64,000 bases of DNA from Malurus cyaneus samueli. Lineage: Eukaryota > Chordata > Aves > Passeriformes > Maluridae. Shown here one piece after another: positions 1 through 11,071 of this stretch. The stretch lies in contig CM019220.1 of the NCBI GenBank assembly GCA_009741485.1, positions 23,636,225-23,700,224 on the forward strand, given 5' to 3'. The translations under genes and the position numbers were made by a program. The notes beneath the pieces were generated by a model. That model was not told where the DNA came from. It was given only the letters and a program-made list of their open reading frames with translations, and ran no database searches. Every line of letters starts with the position of its first letter. The first letter of the stretch is position 1.

Positions 1-97
1 CAAAACAGGGATGATCATAACAATGAGCACCTGAGGGGAGGGAATAAAGGGACAAGAGGCAATGGGTACAAACACACACATGAAATTTCTCCTGAAC
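1..97. repeat. Partial copy (A) of the 295-bp duplicated unit
   Basis: These 97 bases match the first 97 bases of the units at 495-789 and 827-1121. The match begins at the window edge, so the copy may extend further left. On its right it diverges abruptly, 12 bases before a poly(A) run at 110-127. I recognise no transposon family in it. Confidence 0.9.
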
Positions 98-494
98 CCC
101 TGCTCATATAAAAAAAAAAAAAAAAAAGCATTTTTCCCCGCTACAGCCCAGCACTGCAATGCACATCACACACAAAAAAATTCCTACAGTTTCCACTCTC
201 TCTCTCTCCTCATGTGCTTTTTTGATAGAAGAAGTCTATGCATAAAAATAATCTTAAAAGCATACCTGAGCTGCATTGGAAAGAATCCTTTTTATTTTGG
301 AGGGGGGTTTTGGTTGTTTTTCCTGCTGATTACCATGGCTGTAAACGAAAGGCACAATTTCATTCCTTTTCTGAAGAGACTGAAGGATGGGGAAGGAGGT
401 GATCCTGCCTCTCTACACAGTCCAGGGAGCTGTTAAATGTGGGTTCTCCAAGATATGAATTTACAGGAGAAAATCCAGAAAAAAAAAAAAAAAA
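98..494. other. Spacer between duplicate copies A and B, flanked by poly(A) runs
   Basis: This spacer is unique sequence bounded by an A18 run at 110-127 and an A16 run at 479-494 that directly abuts copy B. Short open frames here are AT-rich and show no recognisable domain. The poly(A) runs at both ends could be slippage or recombination sites. They do not prove retrotransposition, because I see no target-site duplication. Confidence 0.6.
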
Positions 495-789
495 CAAAAC
501 AGGGATGATCATAACAATGAGCACCTGAGGGGAGGGAATAAAGGGACAAGAGGCAATGGGTACAAACACACACATGAAATTTCTCCTGAACACAAGAAAA
601 CCCCTTTTTGAACACGAGACTTGTCACACACTGCAGCAGGCTGCCCGGAACCTGAACAACATGAGTTCAAAGTCAGGATGTTTGGGAGATTAGAAAAACC
701 CCAAATAGTGACTCTGCCCCACAGGTTAGCACCAAGGCCCCGAGCAAGGAGCAGAGCTGGAACCAAGTTCACGCAGGAAACAATCCCAC
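495..789. repeat. 295-bp duplicated unit, copy B
   Basis: This copy reads identically, base for base as far as I compared, to 827-1121. The offset is 332 bases, so 37 non-homologous bases (790-826) separate the copies. The unit contains a short AC-rich stretch but no CR1 signature. Near-perfect identity implies a recent tandem duplication, gene conversion, or a duplication artefact of the assembly. Confidence 0.92.
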
Positions 790-826
790 GACACTTCACT
801 CTCTCTCTGCAGTGGTGTGTGTTAAA

Positions 827-1121
827 CAAAACAGGGATGATCATAACAATGAGCACCTGAGGGGAGGGAATAAAGGGACAAGAGGCAATGGGTACAAACA
901 CACACATGAAATTTCTCCTGAACACAAGAAAACCCCTTTTTGAACACGAGACTTGTCACACACTGCAGCAGGCTGCCCGGAACCTGAACAACATGAGTTC
1001 AAAGTCAGGATGTTTGGGAGATTAGAAAAACCCCAAATAGTGACTCTGCCCCACAGGTTAGCACCAAGGCCCCGAGCAAGGAGCAGAGCTGGAACCAAGT
1101 TCACGCAGGAAACAATCCCAC
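827..1121. repeat. 295-bp duplicated unit, copy C
   Basis: This is the second full copy of the unit at 495-789. Homology starts sharply at the CAAAACAGGG motif shared by all three copies and stops at 1121. The sequence to the right is single copy within the window. Open frames crossing the copies are duplicated simply because the DNA is duplicated, so they are not evidence of genes. Confidence 0.92.
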
Positions 1122-2134
1122 ATTCTACTCCTCCTTTGTTCCCTGACCAGGGAACAGCGGGCAAACCTCACCCAAACCTCTCTGGGACTGGAAATGCCAA
1201 TGAGATGGGGTTTATCTTCTCCTCACTGCAGAGGAATGTTGATTATCTGCAGCTTTTGGTGTGCACTGCTCAGAGCTCAAATACATCCTTCCCCAGAAAA
1301 ATGGATAAGTCAGCTTGCCTCGAGCATCTGGATCAGCTTTGGACACGTGTATGGGGAATGGAGAGGATGCTGAATTCTGTCTCAATTAGTAAAAAAGAGT
1401 GATTAAATGGTTAGAAAAGATGCTGGCCACTCACACACACCCTTGTTTGAAGAATGAAGATTTGGTGCATCTGAAGAACAGCTCTTTTCCCACCCATTTT
1501 TGTTTCCAAACGCTGCCCATGGCCGGCTCAGTCCTCCAGCTATGCCAGGTGCCACAGCAAATAAGCTCAGCACTGACTTAATTGCAGCTTCCTTAATGCA
1601 GGAGACACCATCTGATCCTTCCAGGGGATCTAGTTTTATTTCATGAGCCTTATCTGAGATGTCCTGAGCAGTGGCTTTGAGCACAGCAGCATTCTCACAC
1701 CGGTCAGTGAACACCTTGGGGCAGGAGAGCTCACTAAGTTCCTTTTTAAACACAGACAGCACAGAAAAAAAAATGTTCCATTTTAGTCCATTTTAGAGTT
1801 GAAATTAAGGCCTTTGTATGCAGTCAACTGACTCACAGCCGAGGGAAAAAATAAAGCCAATTTGGTTTTAAATCACGCTTTAAAGCTGTTTTTCCCCTAG
1901 GAAAGGTTTAAGAACAAAAAAATCTAATAACACATCAGAAAACCTCAAGGTAAACAGGACTATGAGAAACAGAACAAAAGTGGGGCTTGCTGCTGCCAAG
2001 TGCCTTTTTTCCTGGTATGTGACTAAGCCTAAGGCCTGGCAACACCAAACTGCCAACAGAGATAACTCCTCTTCAAAACTCTCACATAAGCACCATAAAT
2101 TCAAATTATTAATAGCACCCAGAAGATAACACTG
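1122..2134. other. Intergenic DNA with one unrecognised minus-strand open frame
   Basis: This is unique sequence with no repeat family I recognise. On the minus strand a frame is open from about 1795 to 1403, preceded by a short T-run. Its translation has fairly balanced composition (for example SELSCPKVFTDRCENAAVL), but I cannot match it to any family. It has no ATG in the open part and no clear exon borders. It could be a decayed exon, a retrocopy fragment, or chance. Confidence 0.35.
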
Positions 2135-2280
2135 AGGTTTGCAACAAGCTGCCCAGGGAAGGGATGGAGTCACACCAAAACTGTGTGGATGTGGCACTTG
2201 AGGACACTCTAGTGGGATGATGGGTGAACTGGACCCTCTCAAAGGTCTTTTCCAACCTCAATAATTCTGTGATTCTGTGA
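2135..2280 (+). mobile_element. CR1 LINE 3' fragment
   Basis: The sequence runs from a CAAGCTGCCCAGGGAA-like block to the CR1 tail TTCCAACCT...ATTCTGTGATTCTGTGA. This places the 3' end on the right. It is 5' truncated, about 145 bp, with no coding capacity. Confidence 0.9.
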
Positions 2281-2577
2281 CCATCAGGGGGAGCAGAGGA
2301 ACCTGCAGGGTTTGTTCTTCTCATCTCTTCACAATGTTCAATTCATCTGCCAAGAGCCCACAAGCACAGACACCTTTGGTTTTAAAGCCCTTGAAGGTAT
2401 GATGGTACAAAACCATATCCCTTTTCAGGCAGGGAATGATGAGTGGTTTTGGAGCAAACCCAGCCAGAGGCTTGGCTTTATAGAAAGATTCTGTAGGAAA
2501 CCCTGGCATGGGGGAAAGTATGGGGAATTATTTTACAGAAAAATCCTAGAAAAAATCCTAGAAAATGTCCTAGAAAC

Positions 2578-2672
2578 TCAGACTGGGTTGGGTTGGAAAG
2601 GACCTCAAAGCTCATCTCATTCCATCCCTGCCACAGGCAGGGACACCTTTAGGGTCCCCACTCTCTGCAGAG
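2578..2672 (-). mobile_element. CR1 LINE 3' fragment, inverted
   Basis: The block GGTTGGGTTGGAAAGGACCT followed by CTCATCTCATTCCATCCCTG and a degenerate CAGGGACACC segment is the reverse complement of a CR1 3' end. The terminal ATTCTGTG units are lost on the left. Confidence 0.88.
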
Positions 2673-4827
2673 CTTGAAAGATTTAGTCTGTGCAATCATG
2701 AGCACAGCTACAGCCCTTACTTCTTTCTTGGCAGCTTTATTAAAATATTGCATTGCTTGATTAGGTTAAACCATTTCGTGTCAAGATTTACACTGACCCT
2801 AAAACAAATAATTTTGCTATGTGTGAGTTTTTCATCACTAAGCTTGGGGGAAATATTCCCAAACTTCTAAACAAAACTGCATTTAAGAGCTCTGCATTCA
2901 CCACCTCTGAAAAACAGAGGATGGATCTATCCAGAGGTTTGGAAAAGCCATGTCAAAAGAGAGTGATTTTGAAAAATATTATCTGACAGGGCTGAGCCCT
3001 GTTCCCTGCTTGTTCCTAAAAAAATCCCAGAAAAATCCTGCCCACCCCTACTAGAGGTAAGAACAGGACACCACCCCAGCCCCGCTCTACATTTCTGCCT
3101 ACAAGATCTCCATTCCTAGTCACAGAAATCCAAGTTTTTGGCCTCAGGATGATCCTGGAATTCTTGGCTGGACAAATTTAAACCCAGTTCCAGAGGCAAG
3201 GGGTAATAGGACATTCCAGGTGCCCCAAAGTCCAACCTTGCAGCTAGCACTTGGCTCTTCTGAGCATCAAAGGCACCAGAATAAATCAAACATTGATGGC
3301 CAAGGCAAAAACAACGTGCAATTGGAACTTGTTGGATTATTGCTCTGCCAATCCCTTGAGTTCCCATGTGATTATTTTACAGGCTAAAACACCCAGGCAG
3401 CAATAATTCCCCAAAAACAAACAGAGAGGCCTGGCCTCAGCATGAGGAAATGACTTGTTTTCTTAGGCAATTTTTAAAGGTGCAGTCCACCTCTTGCAGG
3501 GATTTTCCACCTCTGTGCAGGGATATTTTTTCCCATCCCCTTCATTGTGTACAGCTCCCTGCAGTTCAGGAGCTCACGCTCCTGTATCTCTGCTCAAGAC
3601 TTTTTTAGGATATTTTATTCCTTTTATTTATTTTATACCAAATTTGCTCCTGTCACAAACAAGGAAACAAAGCTTTGAAGTTACAGTTGAAAGACACACT
3701 TTAAAGACACACCTGAAGTTTTACTGAACAAAGAACCTTCCAATAAGGAAAGGAATAACCACAAATATTAGTCAGTCATTAACTCAGGCAAAAGACAAAG
3801 TTACATTGTTTGTGCATGGAGTATCCCCCAGAGCAAGGAAAGTCAGGAGATCATATTGGTCCATTCTCACTGCAGAAATCCAGCAGAATTTACACAAATG
3901 AGGCCAAAGCCCTTTCACCATCATTTCTAAATTGCAAAGCACTGGGTAATTATTTAACTGATTTTCAGAAATAGGAAGCCCACTACAGCACCTTCATCCA
4001 ACTCTTTCCCTCGGTGCAGGGAAATGAATTTCTTCGATTAAATAGCTGAGAGTTGTTTGCATCAGGTGTTTTATCAGTTCAGTAATGGCATACTCACAGC
4101 ACACAGAGAGGTGGAGCAGCTGCAGGATCAGAAGAAGGAAATCAAGAGCTCCTCATGGCCAATTTCCCCAGGCTCCAGCGCTGCAGGAGGTCCCGTGTCT
4201 CTCCAGGGAGTGCATTCCTAAGGAAAGCGGGCAAAAACAAACCTCAGACTTCAATAAAACAGCCCAAACCCCTACAAAGGCATTTTGTAATCTCACAGCG
4301 CTCAGGCTTAGGGCAGGGGGTGTACCTGCCTTCCTGTCTGCACATTTAGGGCAGAATCAGAAACATTACAGCACTTTCTAGCAGGGGTAGTGGATCATGA
4401 CAAAACCCTGCACACAGTCACAGGAGAGCCTCCAGCAGCATCCCAGCACTCAAAATCTGAGTGCATGCTCTCAAACCTCAGATATTTGTGTAGCACAGAA
4501 GGTAAGCTGAAACTCTGGAAAGCCAGATTTAGGTTCCAGAAGAAGCAACTCCCTCCTCTTCTAAGCTGTAGGCAAACGAGAGCCTTCCCAGGCTCATTTA
4601 TAGGCTGGTGAGGAACGAGGCACAGCTGGGCATAGTCTGTGCCCTCTCAGCTGCACCTGAGGGATCTCTGCAGCAGCACAAGGAGCCACCACAATGGCTG
4701 TGACTCCAGCAGGGAAGAGCCAAGGGATAACAGGAGATTGATAAACACAGCACCCACCACAGCCACGGAGAGGGGACACAGGGCAGCCTTGGGGGGGTTG
4801 TTTTGTTTGAGCCTCTAACTCACATCT
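2673..4827. other. Intergenic unique sequence
   Basis: I see no gene, RNA or clear repeat here. Open frames are short and compositionally unremarkable. The interval 4085-4610 is somewhat more GC-rich but shows no domain and no convincing splice structure. Confidence 0.5.
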
Positions 4828-4974
4828 GAGTCACAGAATCAGAGAACATCCTGAGCTGAGCCACAAGGATCATCAATTCTCACTCCTGGCCCTGTGTAGG
4901 ATACCCTGAAAAGCACGGTGAGAGCTGGAATCATCAAAACCAGATAGCACAGATTTAGGTGAGACCCAGTCAGG
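4828..4974 (-). mobile_element. CR1 3' fragment, inverted (copy 1 of a matched pair)
   Basis: GAGTCACAGAATCAGAG followed by ATCCTGAGCTGAGCCACAAGG and CTCACTCCTGGCCCTG is the reverse complement of a CR1 tail with the CTTGTGG / AACTCAGGATATTCTG type end. It is closely similar to 6109-6243, including the atypical right part (GGTGAGAGCTGGAATCATC, then GAGACCCAGTCAGG). The two therefore share one origin rather than being independent insertions of generic CR1. Confidence 0.85.
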
Positions 4975-4977
4975 AAG

Positions 4978-5198
4978 GGAATGGCTGGAGCTGGGTCAGG
5001 GTAGGTTTAGGGTGGATTTTGGGAAAGGTTCTCCTGTCCCCAGAGGGTGCTGGGCACTGCCCAGGCTCCCCAGGGAATGGGCACAGCCCCAGAGCTCCAG
5101 GAGCATTTGGACAGCGCTGCCAGGGATGCACAGGGGGGGAATGTTGGGAGGTCTGTGCAGGAACAGGGGTTGGATCAATTATTCTGTGATTCTGTGAT
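4978..5198 (+). mobile_element. CR1 LINE 3' fragment
   Basis: It contains the CR1 series: a degenerate TTGGATATTAGGAAAAGGTTC-like block, GGGCACTGCCCAGGCTCCCC, AGGGAATGGGCACAGCCCC, a GCATTTGGACAGCGCT block, and an ATTCTGTGATTCTGTGAT end. Its truncated 5' side abuts the inverted fragment at 4828-4974, giving a head-to-head pair. It belongs to the same subfamily as the copy at 51310-51526. Confidence 0.92.
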
Positions 5199-6108
5199 TT
5201 GTTGATGCATGAGCTTTGTGAGTACAAAGCAGATCAGTGCTCAACACCAAATTCCATGATATCAAAAGAGAATTCTGCCTTTCAGACCCACTCTGCTTTG
5301 ACACAATAGCATCTTAAGTTTTTGATAGCACAGATTCCAAGAGCTGTCCTTGGGATTACACTGAGTTGTAATATTAACTTTTGTTTATGAAATTCCCAAT
5401 GAGCAGCCTTACTGCAAGTTTCTTTTTATAGCTATTGAGATTAAATACGTATGACCTGTCACCCTGCAGCCAGTCTCAGCGTTATCTCTTTGCAGAGAAA
5501 CACAATGGAGAACAACAACATCCTCTCTTCTGCAGCCAAATAATTTTTAATCACCTTAGCCACAGGACCCCTATTGGTAATCTGTCCTCTGGGCCCTCCT
5601 CATTCTTAAAGCATAGAGAATTCAATTAATGTGTCCCCTAAGGATAACTCACTCAATCACACTAAGTGAGGAAAAGCTTCCTCAGATGGAAAAGAAACTC
5701 CAGCTCCAAACTTCCAGTGGGCAGAGCAGCATTAGTCTCATCAAGTAAGGAAAGGCTTTGGGTCCTCACCTTGGCAACAAAAAGCTTTGTTGCTGTGAAT
5801 TTCCCCCCTTTTAGGGTGATCTGCCATCTTAATCTAGGGAAGCCCAAAGGGGCTATCAGGGTCAAATCTTCAGGAGATCGGTGTTGGCTCTGTTGATTTG
5901 GTTTTCCCCATCTGTTGAAGAATATGTAAATCCTATATGCCACCACTTCCACTGCTGAGGTGCCTAAAACATTATCCAGTTAGCACAGAAAAAAAACGTG
6001 GATTTAATTCCAGCCCTTTTTGAAGGGCAAAATTCTCAAAGGGCAGATGTGTTCTGTCTGAGGCTTGGCCTAGTTGGAATTTTCTGCTGTAGTAAGATAT
6101 TTATCGTG
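5199..6108. other. Intergenic unique sequence
   Basis: No gene or repeat is recognised. Open frames of 60-100 codons overlap on both strands at 5660-5950 with no domain, which is what chance frames look like. Confidence 0.5.
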
Positions 6109-6243
6109 GAGTCACAGAATCAGAGGATATCCTGAGCTGACCCACAAGGATCATCAATTCTCACTCCTGGCCCTGCGTAGGACACCCTGAAAAGCACGGT
6201 GAGAGCTGGAATCATCAAAAACAGATGATGAGACCCAGTCAGG
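6109..6243 (-). mobile_element. CR1 3' fragment, inverted (copy 2 of a matched pair)
   Basis: This closely matches 4828-4974, with a few substitutions and a roughly 12-base shorter segment before GAGACCCAGTCAGG. Here the right junction continues into unique sequence. In copy 1 a plus-strand CR1 begins a few bases after the same point. Confidence 0.85.
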
Positions 6244-6380
6244 TAAACCTTGAATAAAACCAACCATTGACTGGCTCACTCAGGGTGAAATGTGAAGAAT
6301 TTCAAGCTCCCTTCATCTCTCTGGTCAAAAATAATCATAACCAACTCAAATGTGCAGCTCTTAATGGATTTGCCCTCCAC

Positions 6381-6441
6381 GTTGGAACTGGATGATCTTT
6401 AAGGTCCCTTCCAACCCAAACCATTCCATGATTCTATGATT
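6381..6441 (+). mobile_element. CR1 tail fragment
   Basis: It contains GGAACTGGATGATCTTTAAG, GTCCCTTCCAACCCAAACCA and TTCCATGATTCTATGATT. This is the last 60 bases of a CR1 element in the plus orientation. Confidence 0.93.
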
Positions 6442-7090
6442 AATTTTTTCCCATTGGACCTGAAAAGCATTCTGCGACTCCAGAGGAGTAAAACTTCAAA
6501 ACCACACATTTCAGATAAATTTCCGACACATCCTGTCGCACCAACATGGAATCTGCAGGCGCTGAGTAGGAACCCAGCTACCCAAACCATCCTGTTGTCA
6601 GCAGCTCCAACACTGCATAAACACATGCAGGGACAACTGCTGAGTCACAGCAGCAGCACGAGATTACCCAAGGTTTGAAAAATCTGCATTTCAGAACAGA
6701 AACCACTGTGTTGCTGTCAGTTAGCGGCGAAACAAAACACAGCATTGGGGGGAGGGGGGGGGAAAGAAAACAAAGCCAAACTGTTGGCTATGTTGGGTAA
6801 CTTTTCCAGTCTTCCCATCTTGTGCTAGTGGCAGATGGCCCAGTCTGTAAATTAGCAGTTACCAGATGGGCCCCCTAAGTAGCTTTACTGCAGTAAATTG
6901 ATTTGTTCGTGGATTTGGTATTAAAATGTCCTTCACTGTCTGGGTAGTGTTTGGCCACAGGGCTGCAAATTCCACTTGAACGCAGGGAAGGCCAAAACCC
7001 CAAATGTTCCTGTTGGGAATACAAGTGGTGGTTACTGGTGAGCTCCAGTCAGCAGTCAGGTAGGCTGGGGGTACCTGGTTCTGCCAGAGA
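6442..7090. other. Intergenic unique sequence with a G-run
   Basis: Nothing coding is recognised. A G6-A-G9 tract at 6747-6762 is the only notable low-complexity feature. It could be part of a G-quadruplex or a sequencing-difficult spot. Confidence 0.5.
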
Positions 7091-7141
7091 GGACTCAGGA
7101 GTTGGAGGATCCTTCAAACCAGGATATTTTATGACTCTGTC
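7091..7141 (+). mobile_element. Degraded CR1 tail
   Basis: AGGAGTTGGAGGATCCTTC followed by CAGGATATTTTATGACTCTG resembles the CR1 end GAGTTGGATGATCCTTGTGG ... CAGGATATTCTATGATTCTATG with a short deletion. Only about 50 bases are recognisable. Confidence 0.5.
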
Positions 7142-7347
7142 CCTGAATTCTGGCCATGGATGACAAACACAGACAACTTTGCAGTGAGAAGCTGTGAAAG
7201 GACAACATGACCTAGGGGAATATCTGTTGGGTTGACACAGCTATTTCAGGACAAAGTTCTCATCGCTGAAAATGGGAAGGAATTCAGCTTTCCAGACACT
7301 TCAGTGCCATCCGTCTCTTTCCTTCTCTCCTCTCCTCCAACCATTTT

Positions 7348-7740
7348 CACAGAATCACAGATCCCTCCAGTCCAACCCCAGGGTCACCTAGAGCAGGTGA
7401 GCTTGGATCCAGGTGGGTTTGGAATGTCTCCAGAGAGGGCAGCTGTTCCAGTGCTCCAGCACCCTCACCTTGAGGTGGAACTTGTGTTTTATTTTTTGGC
7501 CATTGCTCCTCATCCTGTCTCTGAGCAGAGTCTTGCACCCTCTTGGCACCTGTCTTGGAGAGATTTCTATGGATTGGTGAGATTCCCTCTGGGGCTTTTC
7601 CTCTCCAGACTAACCAGGCCCAGCCCATGCGGTTTCTCCTCAACAAAGAGGTGCTTCAGACTCCTCATCATTTTCGTGGCCTTTGCTGGACCCTCTCCAG
7701 CAACTCTTTGTTTTTCCTGAAGTGTGGAGACTGGAATTGT
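7348..7740 (-). mobile_element. CR1 LINE fragment, inverted, about 390 bp
   Basis: Read left to right this is the reverse complement of a CR1 3' region: ACAGAATCACAGATCCCTCC, GCAGCTGTTCCAGTGCTCC, TTGAGGTGGAACTTGTGTTT, GCTCCTCATCCTGTCTCTG, TCTCCAGACTAACCAGGCCC, TTTGCTGGACCCTCTCCAGC. It is older and more diverged than the short plus-strand copies. Open frames across it are remnants or chance and carry no intact reverse transcriptase. Confidence 0.88.
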
Positions 7741-7900
7741 GGCCCCAGCAATTCTGCTGGAGGTGCTGATGAACCACATTTGCAGGGTTTAGGCCCCTTT
7801 TCTGTCTATTCTGTGTATGTTCTGCACTGGTAAACTTTGGGTGCTGAAAGGCATCTTTATTTTGTATTAATGACTGGGATTTCTGCTTCTCATCTCCGAG

Positions 7901-8211
7901 AGGAGGGAAGGGAAGGAAGGGAAGGAAGGGAAGGGAAGGGAAGGGAAGGAAGGGAAGGGAAGGAGGGAAGGGAAGGAAGGGAAGGGAAGGAAGGGAAGGG
8001 AAGGGAAGGAAGGGAAGGGAAGGGAAGGGAAGGAAAGAGGGAAGGGAAGGGGAAGGAAGGGAAGGGAAGGAAGGGGAAGGGAAGGGAAGGGAAGGGAAGG
8101 GAAGGGAAAGGAAGGGAAAGGAAAGGAAAGGAAAGGAAAGGAAAGGAAAGGAAAGGAAAGGAAAGGAAAGGAAAGGGGAAAAGAAAGAAAAGGAAAGAAA
8201 ATAAAAGAAGG
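7901..8211. repeat. Polypurine (GGAAG/GGAAA)n microsatellite, 311 bp
   Basis: The + strand is almost purely purine for about 310 bases. The left two thirds are built of GGAAG/GGGAAG units and the right third (about 8106-8175) of regular GGAAA pentamers, ending in AAGAAAGAAAAGG-like decay. Open frames over it translate to Glu/Gly/Lys/Arg or Ser/Phe/Pro/Leu repeats and are artefacts. Long homopurine mirror repeats of this kind can form triplex DNA in vitro, and their length often varies between individuals. Confidence 0.97.
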
Positions 8212-9861
8212 TCAATATGTTATTTTCCTCCATTTTACAGCAGCCAGCATTCTCGAGCTTGGTTGTTAATCCTCCCAAGCCTCTGCTCAAGTTAGAGGAA
8301 ATTGTCTCAGCAGTAGCGAGCCGGAAGCTAGAGATTGACATTTATTGAAGTGAAATACTCCACATTCCCCAGATTTCTTAATAAACCCACAAGTGTTTCC
8401 ATCTTCCTGGAGCTTCTCTGGCATGTCCTGGCATGATATCCTGTAAGGCTCGGTCCCAAAAGCCTTTGCATACATTTTGGTTCGTGTCAAAGGCTGGCAA
8501 ACCATGACTTAGTCCTCCCTGTGGTCCTCTACAGCTGTAATGTCATCAGGGAAGAGTTACAAACAAAAAGAAATTACTCAGATTTCTGCAAGAGTACTGT
8601 CACATGATGGTTTATAGTTCTAATATCTCAATATCAGATATATAGCTGGCAAAACAAACCAAACAGTTTTCCTCCTCAAGCCTGGAGAATTAAACAATTT
8701 GTCAGCCTGAAAGCTCAGATTTCCTCAAGTTATGTTGCTGACAACAAAAAAAATGGGCAACGGAGGATTGTTCCATCTCCCTTTTCCCTCCATCTCCATT
8801 TCTCCCATTGTTCCAAAAGAAGTTTTATCTCCCACCATAGGTATAAATACATATTATTGTTCCTAAATCATTATTAACTTTCATCAAACATCTTCACGTG
8901 CTGACTTAGTCCTTAATCCAACTCTCAATGACCAAAACCTAATCCTGAAAACAGGATGGAAAGAGCACCAATGGCTGGACATCAATGGCTGTGATAAAGA
9001 TATTTTCTGCCTTAGGGCTCAGTGAATATATCTAGCACCGAGACAGGCAGCATCCAAATCCAGACTGCTGTGCTACAAACCATTACTGCTGAATTTGGTG
9101 TTTTTCTGCTGGGAGAGAGATAGCAGGGCCCTTTCTAAACCAAGTTTTTGCAGGGGAATGTGCGGTTTAAAGAGCTTCACGCTCCAGCTGATGAGACTGT
9201 TCAAATTCAGTGAGCTGTAACTACCCCACACGCAGCCATTATTCTAAAAAAAAACCTGGTTTATAACAATATCATAACCATGGAAATCATGGGGTGCAAA
9301 GCCTGCTGCAGCAAGAGCTGGAGGAAGTAAACCCTGGGCTCCAGGGAGTGCTGGGAATGACAAGCAGCTCTGTCCCTCTTCTCCTTCAGCATTTCACCCA
9401 GAGCCTGCATATCTGGCACGTCACATTTTCCCCAGAGAGCCACTTGTTTTCTTTACTATCCCACCAGGCAGCATCCTACCCTGAGAACCAAGACAGATAT
9501 TCCTACTGGAATGCAAAACAATCTGGCATTTTTCAGGATAAGGTTTATTGTTGCAGCTTCATTTCCTGTTGGTCATTCTCCCTTCTCCAGCTCTCTGCTG
9601 AATCTCAGTTCATATTCAGATTTTCCCCATAACCTGGGCTGACCTGCCTGTTAACCTCTGTCTCTCCAGCTGCTCGATAATCATGTCTTCCTGCTCACAA
9701 AACTCAGGTCTGTTGGTAGCGAAGCACAGAACTTTGCATTTATCAGTTTAAATAGCAGGGATGCAAGTCCACGTTGCAGGAAATCTGTGTCTGAATCATC
9801 CTCATGCAGGTGAGACTCTGCCTGTGCTGCTCCTCCAGCAACACCTCAGCTTTCTGCTGCC

Positions 9862-9901
9862 TTCCAGACCATCAGGGTCTTTTCCAGACCAACAGGGTCT
9901 T
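9862..9901. repeat. Two-copy 20-bp tandem repeat
   Basis: TTCCAGACCATCAGGGTCTT is followed directly by TTCCAGACCAACAGGGTCTT, with one mismatch between the units. It is a local duplication of unknown age. Confidence 0.9.
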
Positions 9902-11071
9902 TTCCTTGATTTTTTCTAAACTGATTTTTTCCAGTACTTTTGCCAGTCAAGTGGCTTATTTGTGTGTTTTTATCAACCTGCCCTGGAGCTGGGGAGAGCC
10001 AGCAGTGAGGGGACATGTCCCAGTCCATCGTTGAAATAAAGTTCTGTTTATCAATACATAACTGTTGTGCAGTGAAAATAAACAATTATTGTTCAGGAAG
10101 GAAAGAACTTCAGAACTTTAGAGCTTTTAGAACTGATCTGCTCACTGCAGTGCAAGTTTCTGCAACTGCCATTTTTTCCTCCCTCTTCCCAGACAAAAAT
10201 CCCAGTATGCCCCTTCGAGCTGTCTTCAGTCACTAATTCCTCCCAGTTTGAGCACTTCCTGAAGAGACTGAAGCAAAAACCTACTGGTAAGCTTGCAGTC
10301 CAACCTGAGCACTCAGTTCAGTCTCATTTTGGGATCTTCCCCTCATTTTTCACCCATTCCACGTTTTTAGTGGGATGGTGGCTTCACCCTTGCACCTCCC
10401 ATTCCTCACCCACGTTTGAGATCCTGGCTTGGCTGTCTTGAGAGCAAGAACAACAAACACATTCATCCTTCTGTTCCCTGTTTTATTCTTGGCAAAACCC
10501 TTTCTCTCTGCATGCTGCTCCATGCAGTGCCATGGGGCTTTAATCCCTAAAAGTATTTTCACTGGAAATCCACAAATATTTCACTGGAAATCCAAGATGC
10601 ACAGAATCCCACTGGAAAGCTGCACTTCACCAATTCATTTTTGAAGTGCAAGTATCGAAAGGTGCACAGAGAAGTTGTTTCCTTCACCCTCATCCTCCTG
10701 CAGTGGGTATGAAGTATCAGAATGTAGGCTTCACCTTTTCCCAGCTATGTGCATTTTCTGTCTTTATCCTTCCCATTTCCGGGCAGGTGAAGCAGCTGGG
10801 CAGTAGTATTTAGGAGTACAAAAAAAAAAAAAGTAAAATAACTGAATCACTTACTCTTTTCCTGCATAGCCTACACAGTGCTTGGTTATTTTCTCTTAAT
10901 GTTAAAAAAAAAAGAGCAAATGTAAATCAGTGCATTTCATCTCTGTGGAGGGAAGGAACAAAACATGAGTTATGGAAGTTGTTATGAAGTTTGTGGTGTA
11001 CTAAGAACTCCAGCTAAGTAGCCCAACTGTTCACAGTTACATTTCAGCCAATTTTAGTGCATTTTTTTCCC

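Noticed and set aside
7837..8295. Long open frames on both strands with Glu/Gly/Lys/Arg and Ser/Phe/Pro/Leu repeats
   Set aside because: They are direct translations of the polypurine microsatellite and contain no unique domain.
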